A DNA stretch of 64,000 nt from Wuchereria bancrofti (taxonomy: Eukaryota; Nematoda; Chromadorea; Rhabditida; Onchocercidae): NCBI GenBank assembly GCA_005281725.1, contig SSBO01000012.1, positions 3,206,194-3,270,193 on the forward strand, given 5' to 3'. How positions within the stretch are numbered: the stretch's first letter is position 1; each line of letters begins with the position of its first letter. Below the pieces are notes generated by a model. That model was given only the letters and a program-made list of their open reading frames with translations, made no database searches and was not told where the DNA came from. Shown here piece after piece: positions 39,403 through 50,992 of this stretch. Made by a program: the position numbers and the translations under genes.

Positions 39403-40353
39403 GAGGTTAGGATCGGACGATGGCGAAGATAATAATTGAAAAAATAATAACTTAAGTAGTCATTAATAAGGAGAAGAGAATAGATAACAGATGTGAAGGA
39501 AAGTTTGGTATTAATCTGTTGAAATGGCCAGACAATATAAGAGTCTGATAAAAAAAGGTGTTACTTGTAATCTGTTTTTGGTTACAAAAATTGAAAAAGT
39601 TATTGCTTTCTTGCTACAACTTTAATTATTGCTTTCGTCTGACTTTTTATTGCTATTAACAGTATACTTCGGGACGTGTAAAACATTTAAGATTTTATTG
39701 TTTTCGAAAATCTCTTATTGCAAATTTTATCCAATTTATTAAAAACTTAATCTTTCTATAACTGTTTTAAGAAGGCAGTCGCACTTCCATTAATATTCCT
39801 TATTTGTGAATTTAGGTTTCTATGTTGAATATGTTCAGGTAAATTTATAAAACCGTATATTGTATAAAAATATGTAAATGCAAAAGCATTTCTTAAATCT
39901 ATTTTTTCGTATTTCTTTTTATGATTCATTATTCCAAAACTGATCTCTATTTTTTTTATCAGAAATTAGAGCAAATCTTAAATTTTGACTTTAAGTTGCT
40001 CATTATTTGTGTGGGAAATGATATCTGTATAAGATTTATTAATCTGTTGAAAACTTCGAGTATGCATACATATATAAACTCATGAAAATGAATGAAACTT
40101 TTCATCAAGCTTATGAGACCATTTCATGCCATAAAAAAGTTTTATAAGTCGAAAACATTCAGCCAGAGTCTTTTGAAAAACAAAACCCATTGTAATCTAC
40201 AACTTCCTGAAATTTAGAGTAGAAAGAGTTAAGATGGAAGAATTAAAAAATAAGAATAAAAAGTTTGTGGACATAGCGAAGACAGAAAGCAAGACTTTGA
40301 TTAGCAATTGCTTTCATAAAAGAGTAACAGGCCAACTGTATACAATTTGATGT

Positions 40354-40814
40354 TTAATTAAATCCTTTGGGCAGGACCTTAGTTCTTCTATGGTTCGCTT
40401 TTTGACGAATTCGTTTTAGCACACTAACATTGTTGACTAGTGGAATGGTCGAGCAGTGCTAGTGGATCACGAAATACACATCAGATAAACATAAATATTG
40501 CTATATTGACTCTTCCAGAAAAGGCATATTATCAGGCATCAAACTATTCCCTTGTATTCTTAGTAATGATAAAACCAATGCAGATGAATTAAGATGTAAA
40601 ATAAGAGGCAAATGCAGAAAAAAACCTGTTATTGATCATCATAGCTTCAATTACTGCTAAGTGACCTGGTTTTCGAAGGTACGGGAGTACTTTTCGCCTC
40701 AAATTTTTGTCTTTTTGTTCAATATCGTATTCATGGACCTCAGAATATCTGGATTCTTCTATATAAAAATTGAGATATGCTATATTAAGTGGGTCTAGCA
40801 ATTTTAAAGTATGA
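40354..40814 (-). CDS. 3' end of an unrecognised gene (two exons)
   Basis: Exon 40814-40626 (behind a TCATGCCAG acceptor) and terminal exon 40423-40354, joined in phase 2, with stop TAA at 40354-40356. Together they encode about 85 residues of clearly protein-like, charged sequence: LLDPLNIAYLNFYIEESRY, then NLRRKVLPYLRKPGHLAVIE, ending basic (KRIRQKANHRRTKVLPKGFN). The 5' exons should lie between 40815 and the end of the phosphatase gene at 42199, but I could not identify them. Family unknown; the basic tail could bind nucleic acid, which is a guess. Confidence 0.45.
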
Positions 40815-42198
40815 CTGGCATGAGAGAAGTTTTATTTTTTATCTGCGCACCAGTTTTTTGATTTTTCATGCACAATTATATCCGAACATTTATTTCATCA
40901 TAATGCTGAAATAATAAAGGGTAAGAGAGTGATGGATACTTTTTGAAAACTAGAAGAATAAACTTATGAAGATATCTGATAGAAATAAGCAGATTTAACT
41001 GTATGTAGGAGCTACATCTTTTTCCGATATCTGTGTAATATTACTTACTTCAGATCTGCGGTTTTAAAAAATATTGAAAGACGAGGCAAAAAACTCACAG
41101 TTCATTGAGAAATGTTGTTTTTAAGTGCTTATTGCTTCTGTGAGCCTAGTTTGAAGATTTTTCATTCATGCAAAAAGGTTCAGCATGCAAAAGTTAGTGT
41201 GAGAAATAACAAAGCTTTATTTATGTTTTCATGCTCATGATTATTGCTAGGAATTAATAATGGAGACAATTTGAAATGCAAACATTTAGTTGTTTATATT
41301 TTTTATATTTATATTTTTTTATATTATATTATATTTAAGTTATGGAGATTTTAAAAGATTGAATTAGCATTATAATCCTTACTTTGATAATTTCTCTTAA
41401 TTTTGGATAGGTTAAATGGATGAGATTTGAATGTTCTGGGGATGAACAGCAAACTATTTCAAAAAGATAAAAAATAATGCATTGATGTTTGTAAAACGAC
41501 TGCACTATATTTTATTAGATATGATTGATTAACACACAATTCGTTGAGTATTATTTAGAATTTCAAAGAAAGAAATGCTTAGATTCAATAAATCTGCACC
41601 AAAGGAACCATATTAACAACTCGTCAGAAATCGAAGATACTGTAGAATTGATTGAATCTAAAAGTGCTTGAGAAGTGGCAACCACTTTTTTCTTTCAAAC
41701 AACACAGGGTTCTGCCTCAGAGGTATTCTAACACTAATTCGTTAAAGTAATTAAATAGCTCTATTTTGTTTTCATCAAATTACCTGATAGTTCAATTAAT
41801 ATTAAGTGATATAACCATAGCTATGAGTGTCGAATACTGCAGTTTGCAAACATTTTCTGTATAGTATATAGATATTTACTTTAAATTTAAACTCAGTGTA
41901 AAATTTGGATATGTAAGCTGAACTCAGTTCATTCGCTAAAAAAAAAAATTTTGTAACGAGTGAGCGACATTTCAATATGCTGAAATTAGTTTACCAACCC
42001 CTTAACAATTGAAGTTACTCTCGATTAACATTTATAATTTCACAACAATAAATAGGATGCTACAAAGCTTTAGTACTAACGAAAGTAATGAATATCCGGG
42101 AGTTCTAATATTCAAATCAGTTAAAGAAAATGTTGTGCTTAGAAGAATGTAACATCAATATTTCACAAGTGTTTATTGCATTTGCGTCATATTAGTCA
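40815..42198. other. Gap holding the missing 5' part of the preceding gene
   Basis: About 1.4 kb without a clear exon. The gene ending at 40354 needs upstream exons on the minus strand here, unless it starts beyond the phosphatase gene or is a fragment. AT-rich; nothing else seen. Confidence 0.4.
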
Positions 42199-45100
42199 TT
42201 AATACCGTTGTTCCAAAACACGCATAGTGAAAAAGCCATAAACAGGTTTGTGATCAGAAGCATTTTCTTCCCATAAGCAATCATATTTTGCAGGTCTTAT
42301 TCGACTTGACTCTTTTGCATAATATAAAATTCGATCCTAAAAATTGACAGCTGATATAAAATGGAACAATGAAATAATAATAAGTTCGTATCGTTCAATG
42401 CACCTGAAATCATACCGTATATGATGGAATCCGATCGTTAACATAATTGCTGGTACCAAGAATAAACTTATGCGTTGGTGGGAACTTAATATAAGCCTCA
42501 CTGAAACCTTCAAAAATATTACCTGAAAATAGAATGTATTGCTTAAACCTCTCGAAAACCTGAACAATTAATTTTAATGAAGATTTTTGGGAAAATAAAC
42601 GATTCAGAAACAGACCTTTACACCTTTCCAGTGTCAACTCATCGTCAATGAGTAATTGATCGAAGAAGGAATCTGCCATATTTTCTTGCTTTTTGTTTGC
42701 GTGTGAATCCAGTGCATCAATTCGCTCCCTACTTCGAAGCCGAAAATTCAAATCACCCAACCAGAAAACCTGTGAGAATTTAAATTTCAACGGTAATTCT
42801 ATATGAACACGGTTCCCTCAAGCATTGCTGTAATCAGTAATGGAACAAATGATATTCTTTTTCTTCCCTCTTTCCTCTGAAACTATCAAACACAATATAA
42901 ATTGCAAAATATTAATTCAGTTGGTATTAACATAAAGTAAAAGATATTATCGATACTTACACAATCAGCTTGTTTCACTCCTGAACAAGGCAGCGCTGAA
43001 AATCGCAGTGAATCACAGATTTTGGAGTAATCACATATACGATTTAACACTGGTCCATCTGAAATAATTCTGAATCCCTACACTATAATACTGACAAATA
43101 AATGAGAATTAATACTAACTGAACCAATCAATATGGAATGATAATTCTGATTGAAAACACCGTTCAAACCATTCGCCAATTTATCCAACACATTTAATCC
43201 TGCTTTTGATCTTTGGATTGATCCAATAAACTGTGTGCTTAATTTTTAATTTGCTTATCTTTGCTCACTAATAAGTATCATAAACAAAACTGACGAGTCA
43301 TGTGACAGGTTACAAAAATAACTGATGCTTGGAAAATCCGAAAGAAAACGGCAATCGCTCCTTTCGTTCGAACCGGCTTAACAATTGGACTACAGGAGAT
43401 GAACTGCCATTCTGGAGCTGCAAAGTAAGGTTGAATTCCAAAGGCAAATAAATAAATGAAACTTGAAAGTGTCTGATTTATATCCGAATAATACAAATGT
43501 ATAAATCAGTTAAGACCTTTGAAAATTTCGAATTTAAATCATATTTCAGGTTCCATTAAGTTTTAGACTTTCAAAATGCAAAGTGTTCTGGAGTAGTTCA
43601 CTAAGAGATAAGGTAAAATGACAAACTTGAAGTGTATGCAACCAAAGGTTCTCGAATAAAAACAATCACCATTTGCGACCACTTCCGTACCCAACAAAAT
43701 ATCAGATGTGTGTCTGCAACAACTTCAGCCAGCGATTTCACCGTTTCCTGATGATAATATCTAAAAATTTAAAAGTTTATTCCAGTTTTTTCTCCTTTTT
43801 TGTTTTAAAAACTTAAAAACCAATGATACAAGGAGCTGAAAAAAAAAAAAAAAAAACTAACGCATTTATTGATGGAAGCTCTTGAAAACATAAGCAAATC
43901 AGATCAGCTCTATCCGCGGGTCGTTCATTTGTGATCAGTTTCCCAATTTTCGACAAATGATTCTGTGACTAAAAATATTATTTATCTAACGCGTAAATTA
44001 TTAGGGTTTAAGATTATCTAAAATATAAGAAAATTTTCATAACTCGAAATAATTTATTAAAGTTGCAAAGAAATTTATAGATTCAATGAAAAAGAAAATT
44101 GTAATAACCCTTGAGGCTACATTCCAAGTTAAACACATCACAGTAACTGTTCCATCAGGTATCAAATACTTTAGTCGATCTACTTCCGGGATAGTAACTC
44201 CACCGGGACCAAGTACTGTTATTCTAAAAAACTTGCTGAGTGGAGCGAAACAACGGCAACAATAAGCTGGAGTAAAAGTGAGGAGAGATAAGTTGTCCTA
44301 TTGTTCTTGCTAATAACTTTGGCAATCGTTTCTTTGATTTGCTCATTCTTAATTATAGGAAAAATTAATTTTGGTCCTGGCGAAAAAAGGTGTAAAATAA
44401 AGCGTGAAACTCCTTTTTTTGTTGGGTTACTGTTATTGTGTCAAAGATTTTGCAAAAATTCTCATTTAGTTCCGATATTCTAAATGAAATATGGTTGTTT
44501 TTAATTTTTTGGAACACAACTGAAAACAGTTGTGTTCCAAAAAATTTGTCAATGATGTGTAAACTGACCTGAGCTGTGAATGCTTAACGTCATATGTAAA
44601 ATACTGGTTCGTTGCAGCTTCACTGCTAAGCGCTATGCTCTCCTCCAGGACAGCATCGTCAATACTACCTGATTCTGGACTTGAAACTGCAATCTTTATG
44701 TAGAAAGTTAAGCGAAAATTCCATTTTGTGTTGTCCTTGTCACTCCGAAAAGAAACTTTTTAACATTCAGGAAAACAATGTTTAGCTCTGCCTTTGCTAT
44801 TCAAAAAGTCATAAGGATGATGAATGTTAGAAAGTCAAATATATTCTGATTAGTAGGTGAAAATGAGTTTAAACTTGAGCGGCATTTTTCAAATATTGGT
44901 AATTTTAAATATAATAATAATGTTTGAGGCTGTAAAACGGAAATTACTGATACTGTCATGATTATCAGTGTTATCTAGTTAATTACTGCATCACTCTAAA
45001 GGCAATAGCGCTTTGCACGAGGCAAATGCACATCTTCTGAACTATTCAGTTCAAAAATATATCCATTTGTGCTTTTTTACAGATATCCTCATTGAAAGAA

Positions 45101-45493
45101 GTAAAGTAGTATTGAATGATTAATAACTATAATGACATTAAGAGATAGATGCTCACCATTTTCATCTGGAGAGTGATCTTTGGTAGACGATGTGATAGTA
45201 AAGTGATGTATATGTGACGTGAATGATTCGATTCGTTTTAAGGAAGACTCCTCAACAATCATCTCCTTATCGTTACCCTGGCAAATCATTTTTTTCTTAA
45301 TAATATTGTTTAACTTTTTTAATTGCTTTAAGTCTCAAATTAGAATTACGACTAAATTTTGCTGTTTAAGTAATGAAATATCAAACGTAGGAAACTCGAC
45401 AATTACAGTTGCAACAGATGAAGACGAAATTGCTTGAACTGTTGTCAGACTTTCAGTGACCCGAGTTGCTAACGATCGTACACGATTGGTCAT
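42199..45493 (-). CDS. Inositol polyphosphate 5-phosphatase, INPP5E (72-kDa) type, about 469 aa
   Basis: Twelve exons, 5' to 3': 45493-45350, 45277-45157, 44686-44569, 44223-44109, 43968-43862, 43760-43670, 43472-43295, 43199-43161, 43058-42961, 42769-42616, 42522-42416, 42336-42199. It removes the 5-phosphate from phosphoinositides such as PI(3,4,5)P3 and PI(4,5)P2. The catalytic motifs are in the expected order: VTVMCLTWNVASR (TWN), DLICLCFQELP (QE metal ligand), VRTKGAIAVFF (KG), VTCHMT, VFWLGDLNFRL (GDxNxR), IPSYTDRILY and NASDHKPVYG (SDHxPV). The spacing, and DDELTLERCKGNIFEGFSE before the PSYTDR block, fit INPP5E best. A 16-residue insert follows the GDLNFRL motif. The vertebrate enzyme ends in a CaaX box; this one ends LEQRY, so membrane targeting must differ. 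A CCAG acceptor 9 bases before the ATG may take a spliced leader. The 39-nt exon near 43.18 kb is the least certain. Confidence 0.88.
44503..44546. repeat. Perfect 20-bp hairpin with AAAA loop
   Basis: Left arm AATTTTTTGGAACACAACTG (44503-44522), loop AAAA, right arm CAGTTGTGTTCCAAAAAATT (44527-44546); every base pairs. It sits in an intron of the phosphatase gene, 22 bases beyond the donor at 44568. Such a match is far beyond chance. Possible explanations are a structured intronic RNA, a snap-back duplication, or the remnant of a palindromic element. Confidence 0.95.
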
Positions 45494-46558
45494 CCAGAAA
45501 ACTGGAAAAATAGAAGCATTAAATGTAAAAACACATTAAATGCAAAAAGAAATTTGTATTAGCTGGTGCACAAAAACTCCGAAAAACTTGCATTATCCTG
45601 AAAATATAATGCAGATAAACAGGAATTGTAATAATGGTAACGTTGATTTAGTGACATGTCCAGTATTCTCGAATTAATATGCAATGAGCATTTTATTATC
45701 TATAAAAGAAGGTTCAGTACCTTTCGGTGTTAAGGTGAAGGTAGGTTTTAAAATGAGAAATTATTCTGAAGGATATCTGAAGCATCTTTGCGGCAATGGG
45801 TTAGTCTTTGGTTGTATCTATTACCAATTAGTGCACTGGTCCCAAAAATATTTTATTCTGGTGAAGAAATAGGTGAAGTATGTAAATCCAGTTGCATGTA
45901 AATCCAATAAGTTCTACAAAATATTTGATAATGCAGTGAGATAAGCAAACAGCTTGGCATAAAGTGTCCGATTCAATGACGCAAAGAAATGTTCCAATAG
46001 AAAATTTTATTTCATGTATCAAACACAAAAACGCAATAAAAATTTTTTAGTTCAAACAACGATAAATAAAGTATATAAAAATCAACATTCTAAAAACAGC
46101 TTCGTGCTCATCACGAAAGAAAATGATTCTAAACCGGAACAACTAAAAGATTTGAATTTCTAGATTTGCACACAGAATTGAAATAGGGCAGAATATTTTC
46201 AACAAATGACAAATAGAATTTGATGTAAATTAGGAAATCAGAATGAACGCGTTAAAGAAATTATTTGAAGCATCTTGAAGTAGGGAAGAAATAGAGTGGT
46301 ATGATTAACTAAAAAAGAAAAAAAAGCTATGACTAACTAAAGTCAAAAACTGTATTCCAAAAGCAGTAAAAAAAGTCAACATCACAACCAAAAAAAAAGT
46401 CTTTTTTCTAGTAAATTGACTTAATATACAATGATCTAACATGCATCCTAAGTATCCGAATTTAATAGGGAAGAAGAACTGGGAAAACTCCGGAATAAAC
46501 TCAATTTCTCAAACATATGTTTCGGACAGCGAGTATTATGATGAGTTAACCAATGGCA
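45494..46558. other. Intergenic region
   Basis: About 1 kb between the start of the phosphatase gene and the 3' end of the uS5-like gene. Short frames at 45684-45872 and 45828-46028 have no motif. A/T-rich; no element identified. Confidence 0.55.
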
Positions 46559-48792
46559 TCAACTCCGAAAAGCATTGTCCACATCAATTTTCCCACTCTT
46601 CGATTCGAACAAATAAGCACGTTGAATAGCCAGGAATGTAGCCTTTGCAACTGGGCCTAATGTTCTGTAGCTGGATGCTGATGTATAACAATCCTGGATG
46701 CCACCTAAGTGCAGCAACTTCTGTACTATAGGCGGTGCACTAACACCAGTACCGCGAGGAGCTGGATAAAGTGTTACTCGAACATCACAGTAACGAACCA
46801 TTATCTAAACAAACTTTCATCTAATTAAAATTCTTAAGATTTTAACTTTTACTACATTTCATTATTTCGTTTCAAAATAAGTTTGTTATAGTGTGTAACA
46901 GTTGCAGTCATTGAAAAATCAGTAACAGTAGGCTGTTTAGATTGCAAAAGACCAAGAAAGGAAAACAGGCAAGTACCTTGCAGGGTATAGTATGAGGTAA
47001 GCCATGTCCCGTATGCCAATAGGCTCGTCGTACAGGCACCACTGCTGTCTTTGCACGATAAATTGCAAGTCTGATCGCGGTGCTGACACGTTTTGCGCAC
47101 TGCATTCCAAGACCCACGTGCCCATTCTTGTCACCAATAGCAACAAACGCCCGAAATCGAGTGCGCAACCCACTTCGAACTTCCTTTTGTACAGGAAGAA
47201 TCTTCAACACCTGCTCTTTCAAATTTGGTACTAATAGATCCACAATTTGATATTCCTGTAATTCTTTCTTCTCTTTAATTGAATTTGAATTGGCGCAGCT
47301 TTGAGTAGGATCCATCAATTCGGAAAGAATTAAGTAATCGTTTTTTTCGTTAGAGAGTTTTTGTTGAAGATCATATATAACTGACTATTAGAACGCTCAA
47401 CACACTACATAAATTTCAAAACCGTGGAAGGAAAAAATCTTTGACTCAAAAAATTGATATTCCTGCAATATATTTATCAGATGAGTAAAGTAATTGATTT
47501 TTTTCTAGAATATGATTAATACATTGAAGAAATAGTTAAAGGTGATATATGGATTTAGCAGCTTTAAAGTTTATAGCGATTGGTTTAACCGTACTTGGCA
47601 TACTCCAGGCAGGTCTCCATGTAACAAATACATTTTCTACTATGCTAAGTGGGCTTACAAGAAACCCTGAATCGAAAGGTGAGATGAAAATTTACGTTTA
47701 TGTTGGTATGGTTGAATTTACGGGGTTGCTCGCGTTTGTTCTTGCAATGATGTTTGTTGCTTAACACATATTAGTACAGTCAGGTCAGCAGTATAGTCAA
47801 GCATATATACCATCAATTATTTCAGATGCCATACCAAATTTAAAACCAAAATTTTCCAGTCTTTCTGTTTCATTACTTGTAGCGCTATTGTATTCTGGCA
47901 GCAAACTTCTCAACACTTTCTTACCACGAGACTCGGTTACCTTTAGAAATGTCAGCGCTTTGTTTGTTATTACCCAACCCAGCCTGTTTTCCCTTGATTT
48001 TTGTGTTATGTTTCATCTCTATGCAGGTTTCTTCCAATTCTTCCTTCATTTTCCTCCAAGTCTCGCACTAATCAGGAGGCTATTATTGAATTACAATGAT
48101 AAGGTGACCAACTAGTATGGGTATCGACTTATAGTAGATCTCCTCTATTGTAGCTACTCGTCCATCTTTTACCAAACGGCCAAGCTTTGTTACTGGAATC
48201 CATGGCTTATCCCAATCAATCGTTATACGACGTAAACCACTACCTATTCGCCGTGGTCCAGCACCTTGATTTCTCGTTGAACTGCAGGGTTTTTCGAAAA
48301 TTTAGAAAATGGAAATTCTAAAAAGAGAAAGAGCTAACCTTATTTCTGGCGCTAATTTAACTGTTAAATACGTTGAAAAATAAATGTATACATCAATTTT
48401 CCGTTTTAGATGAGTACTGAACAATGAATAAAAACTCATTTTCAGAGATCACATAATGTTGAAATCAGTTTTTTATTTTATTAATGTGCAAAATAGATTC
48501 CATAGCTGATTACATTTTTAGGAAGTGAGAAGGCAAATTCTGGTGGAAAGAACGTGGGGGAAATTCAATTTTCACTTTTAGTGGGCCAGATAAGGTGCAA
48601 ACTGACTCAGAGAGTGAGAATTTTGTTTTTAAAGTTTGCAATAAATGTAGCTTGAGTATTTCTTTCTCATTCAGAAGTAGTTTAGTTCAAATACCTGGGC
48701 CATCTTTCAGCATGATTAACTGAAGTGTGATTATCAAAACTACCGGTGTTGACGCTACCAAAACCACCCTGAAATCCTCCTCGACGGTCCAT
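46559..48792 (-). CDS. Divergent paralog of 40S ribosomal protein uS5 (RPS2), about 263 aa
   Basis: Four exons, 5' to 3': 48792-48693, 48281-48113, 47255-46977, 46804-46559. It begins [12 protein letters not shown], in keeping with the Gly/Arg-rich start of RPS2. It then follows the family in order: [119 protein letters not shown] and [11 protein letters not shown]. All exons are intact, with matching phases. Yet conserved positions are widely changed (WHTGHG for the usual [16 protein letters not shown] for SAPVPKKLL), while RPS2 is normally almost invariant. I infer a second, fast-evolving copy, not the main gene. It could be a tissue-specific ribosomal protein, or a gene freed from strong constraint. 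Intron 2 (47256-48112) harbours Wolbachia-like DNA. A CAG acceptor at 48803 could take a spliced leader. Confidence 0.8.
47549..47764 (+). pseudogene. atpE: Wolbachia-derived ATP synthase F0 subunit c (atpE) inserted in a host intron
   Basis: A 71-codon ATG-to-TAA frame that reads as the bacterial F-type proteolipid of Wolbachia/Rickettsiales: it starts [13 protein letters not shown], has the loop [10 protein letters not shown] between two helices, and keeps the carboxylate of helix 2 ([14 protein letters not shown]). AAAGGTG lies 6 bases before the ATG, as a bacterial ribosome site would. In the bacterium this subunit forms the proton-translocating ring. Here it lies antisense within intron 2 of a eukaryotic gene, so it is an integrated copy. 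The Gly-rich face of helix 1 is damaged ([13 protein letters not shown]), and two residues are missing before MVE, so it is unlikely to work in a c-ring, although no stop codon has arisen. It could in principle be bacterial contamination misassembled, but host exons flank it on both sides. Confidence 0.82.
47797..48067 (-). pseudogene. Frameshifted open frame next to the Wolbachia atpE copy
   Basis: On the minus strand an open stretch from 48067 ([20 protein letters not shown]) runs to about 47922-47942. There a one-base shift leads into a second frame ending at TGA 47797 ([22 protein letters not shown]). Read as one gene with a single lesion, it spans about 90 codons. The pattern FGxxFGMAxxIID faintly resembles the region around the second Asp-rich motif of bacterial polyprenyl synthases, but the Asp motif itself is not present and I do not claim the identity. 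Position, and lack of splice logic relative to the host gene, suggest it belongs to the same bacterial insert. Confidence 0.4.
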
Positions 48793-48971
48793 TGCATAAA
48801 ACCTGAATGAAAGTTCTAGAATGAAAATCTCTCAGTAATGATTGCGTATAGTATCTCATCATATAATAGATACATTTCAAAAATTGGCTATAAAATTCAA
48901 TGTGATTCTCGAGAAAAAATATTAATCTCAGTTAGTTAGAAAGTTATTTAAACCCAATTACATGCGAATAA

Positions 48972-49430
48972 CCAATATAAAGTACTGGGACTGGGTAGGT
49001 ACGAAATAGTTTTAACTAAGCTTGGCAATAATAAAAGCATACAAATGACAAACACATGGATAGGCTTCTGAAAAAAGGACCTTGTTGAAGTCACTGGAAC
49101 ATATAATGAGTCCACACATACATAGAAAGGAAGAAGGAGAAAAAGAGGGACGCAAGCCTAGTATCCGCAGGCAATCAATACAAAGTACTGGGACTTCTTC
49201 ATTTAGATGCCTCATAATTGAAATAATTTTCGTAACCTTATGTTTTTTAAAAGCATCAAATGTGCACAGGATGTCATGCACTGCCACCAATACAACCCGC
49301 CTAAAACTTCGTCAGATTCCTTAGCAGCTCTGCGGAATTCATTAAGAAAAATGAGAAAAAAATATGCAGTTGTAGAGTCATAGCCTCAGCATGTAGAAGA
49401 GTTTGTGAAGAGAAAAAGAGGGACGCAAGC
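48972..49430. repeat. Interleaved dispersed direct repeats
   Basis: Two different short repeats alternate here. AAAGTACTGGGACT occurs at 48979-48992 and 49182-49195, with about 7 further near-matching bases upstream. A 21-nt unit containing GAAAAAGAGGGACGCAAGC occurs exactly at 49137-49157 and 49410-49430. Spacings are 203 and 273 bp. This suggests remnants of a duplicated or mobile sequence upstream of the uS5-like gene. An open minus-strand frame (49012-49290) crosses it without a recognised motif. Confidence 0.7.
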
Positions 49431-50992
49431 TCAATTTTCAAACTATATTTTTGAGGAAACAGTGCTGCGAGATTACTGTCTTACTAATTTTATAAATAAC
49501 TAATTAATAGGAAATCTTAGCAAAACAATGCATACGATGGATGAGTGTTGTTGCATCAAAAGAGCAAGTGTTTATCATCACCATGGTAACACATTATAAT
49601 GAGTAAATCTGAAACAGTTCTGGACAAATGACAATTTTCAATTGTCCGTAGTCTTTTGCAAACCCTTGAATACTATGCTTTTAAATTCAGAGAGGTACTA
49701 TGATTTAAGTTTCGGACTTTTGAAGCTCAAAAGTCAATAAATGGACATTCTTATCATTTCATACGAGACAATCTGTTATGGAATTGATTGCGCTGGTTAG
49801 TAAAGAAATAAAATCACAAAGACAATGTTGAAATATATTACAGTTTATGTCCACTACAAATGGAACATTGTCAAACAAAAACTATCACAGAAAATCTTTT
49901 GCGTGTTGAAAAGTTTAATAAGTGGTTTTCACGTTTCACTGCGGAGAACGCAATCAAAATGAAAAGGGATTTCAATTTACTCATTGAAATCCCAAGAACT
50001 AGTGATTGAAACTCAGCTTGTATTGGTCAGCTATGACAGCATTTGTAGCTGAACCAAACAACGATAGATTCAACTTAGTTCTCCGACTATGAGATAAATT
50101 CAAACAAGATAGTTTATGAGGCTATCAGTGTTTCGCTTCTGTTATGAGAATTAAAACTTTCAACTTCATAGGAGGTGAGAAGAAGTAAGAGAGAGGATGA
50201 ATGGTTTTTTAAATCCATTGTGGTGATGTATTAAATCTACTCCGTTCTAGGCCTCTTCTATGTCATCTCCCAGCGATGACATTTGTCGCTCCACTACTCC
50301 CTCTCTCTTCCTCTTTTGCAACTGCCCCTCGTTAATAAGAAGCTTCCATTTGGGACACAAAATTGCATAGAGTTACGTTACTGCACACCGTAGAAGTCAG
50401 TTATTTGGCATAGGACGTCATCCTCAAATACTCGTGTGAGTTTAGATCGTGGCGAGAAGTTGTGTGGATTTGGGTGAGGGGAGGATAACATCTGATAGCA
50501 CGGGAGTGGCGTGTTAGGATGAACTGGTGGATGTTGATTGTTACGTGATGTAATGGGTGAGCGAGATTCTGTACCACTGAAACGGTGATACGTGCTTTAC
50601 AGTACGAAGGTTGTGTAATAGAATTTGACGAAGTTAAATTTGGTGCTTTTATAGCATAACCAATTATCCTGCCGAGATATGTCAGTTGTGCTACGAATTT
50701 CAGCCTCATCAAAGCTCTGACTAATGCCATATAACGAGGTTGGAGACGTCAAATAAGTCATTCCCTTCCTCTCCACCGGCATTCATAAAGAAAGTGATTA
50801 GAAGTTCGGTATTCTAATCAATAGGTTTTGTACAAGTTTCGTGCGAGTTCCGTTTCATTGTAAAGATGTTAAAGAGTGCTTAACTTTTATCTTATTGAAC
50901 TCAGACGGTGTTTGGAAATCAGCTGGACTTGAACATCACCACACTTTATTCCTACAATGGAGATCAGTTGAACAAATCATTTTTAGGGAAGT
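49431..50992. other. Intergenic region before the kelch gene
   Basis: About 1.5 kb. Somewhat more GC-rich than neighbouring spacers around 50.2-50.8 kb, where minus-strand frames occur (50401-50730 and 50597-50782, the latter starting MPVERKGMTYLTSP). They lack convincing splice partners; I treat them as unproven. The TTTTTAG at 50981-50985 just before the ATG of the kelch gene is a plausible spliced-leader acceptor. Confidence 0.45.

Noticed and set aside
50401..50782. Minus-strand frames upstream of the kelch gene
   Set aside because: Overlapping frames, no domain, no convincing splice partners; left as unproven.
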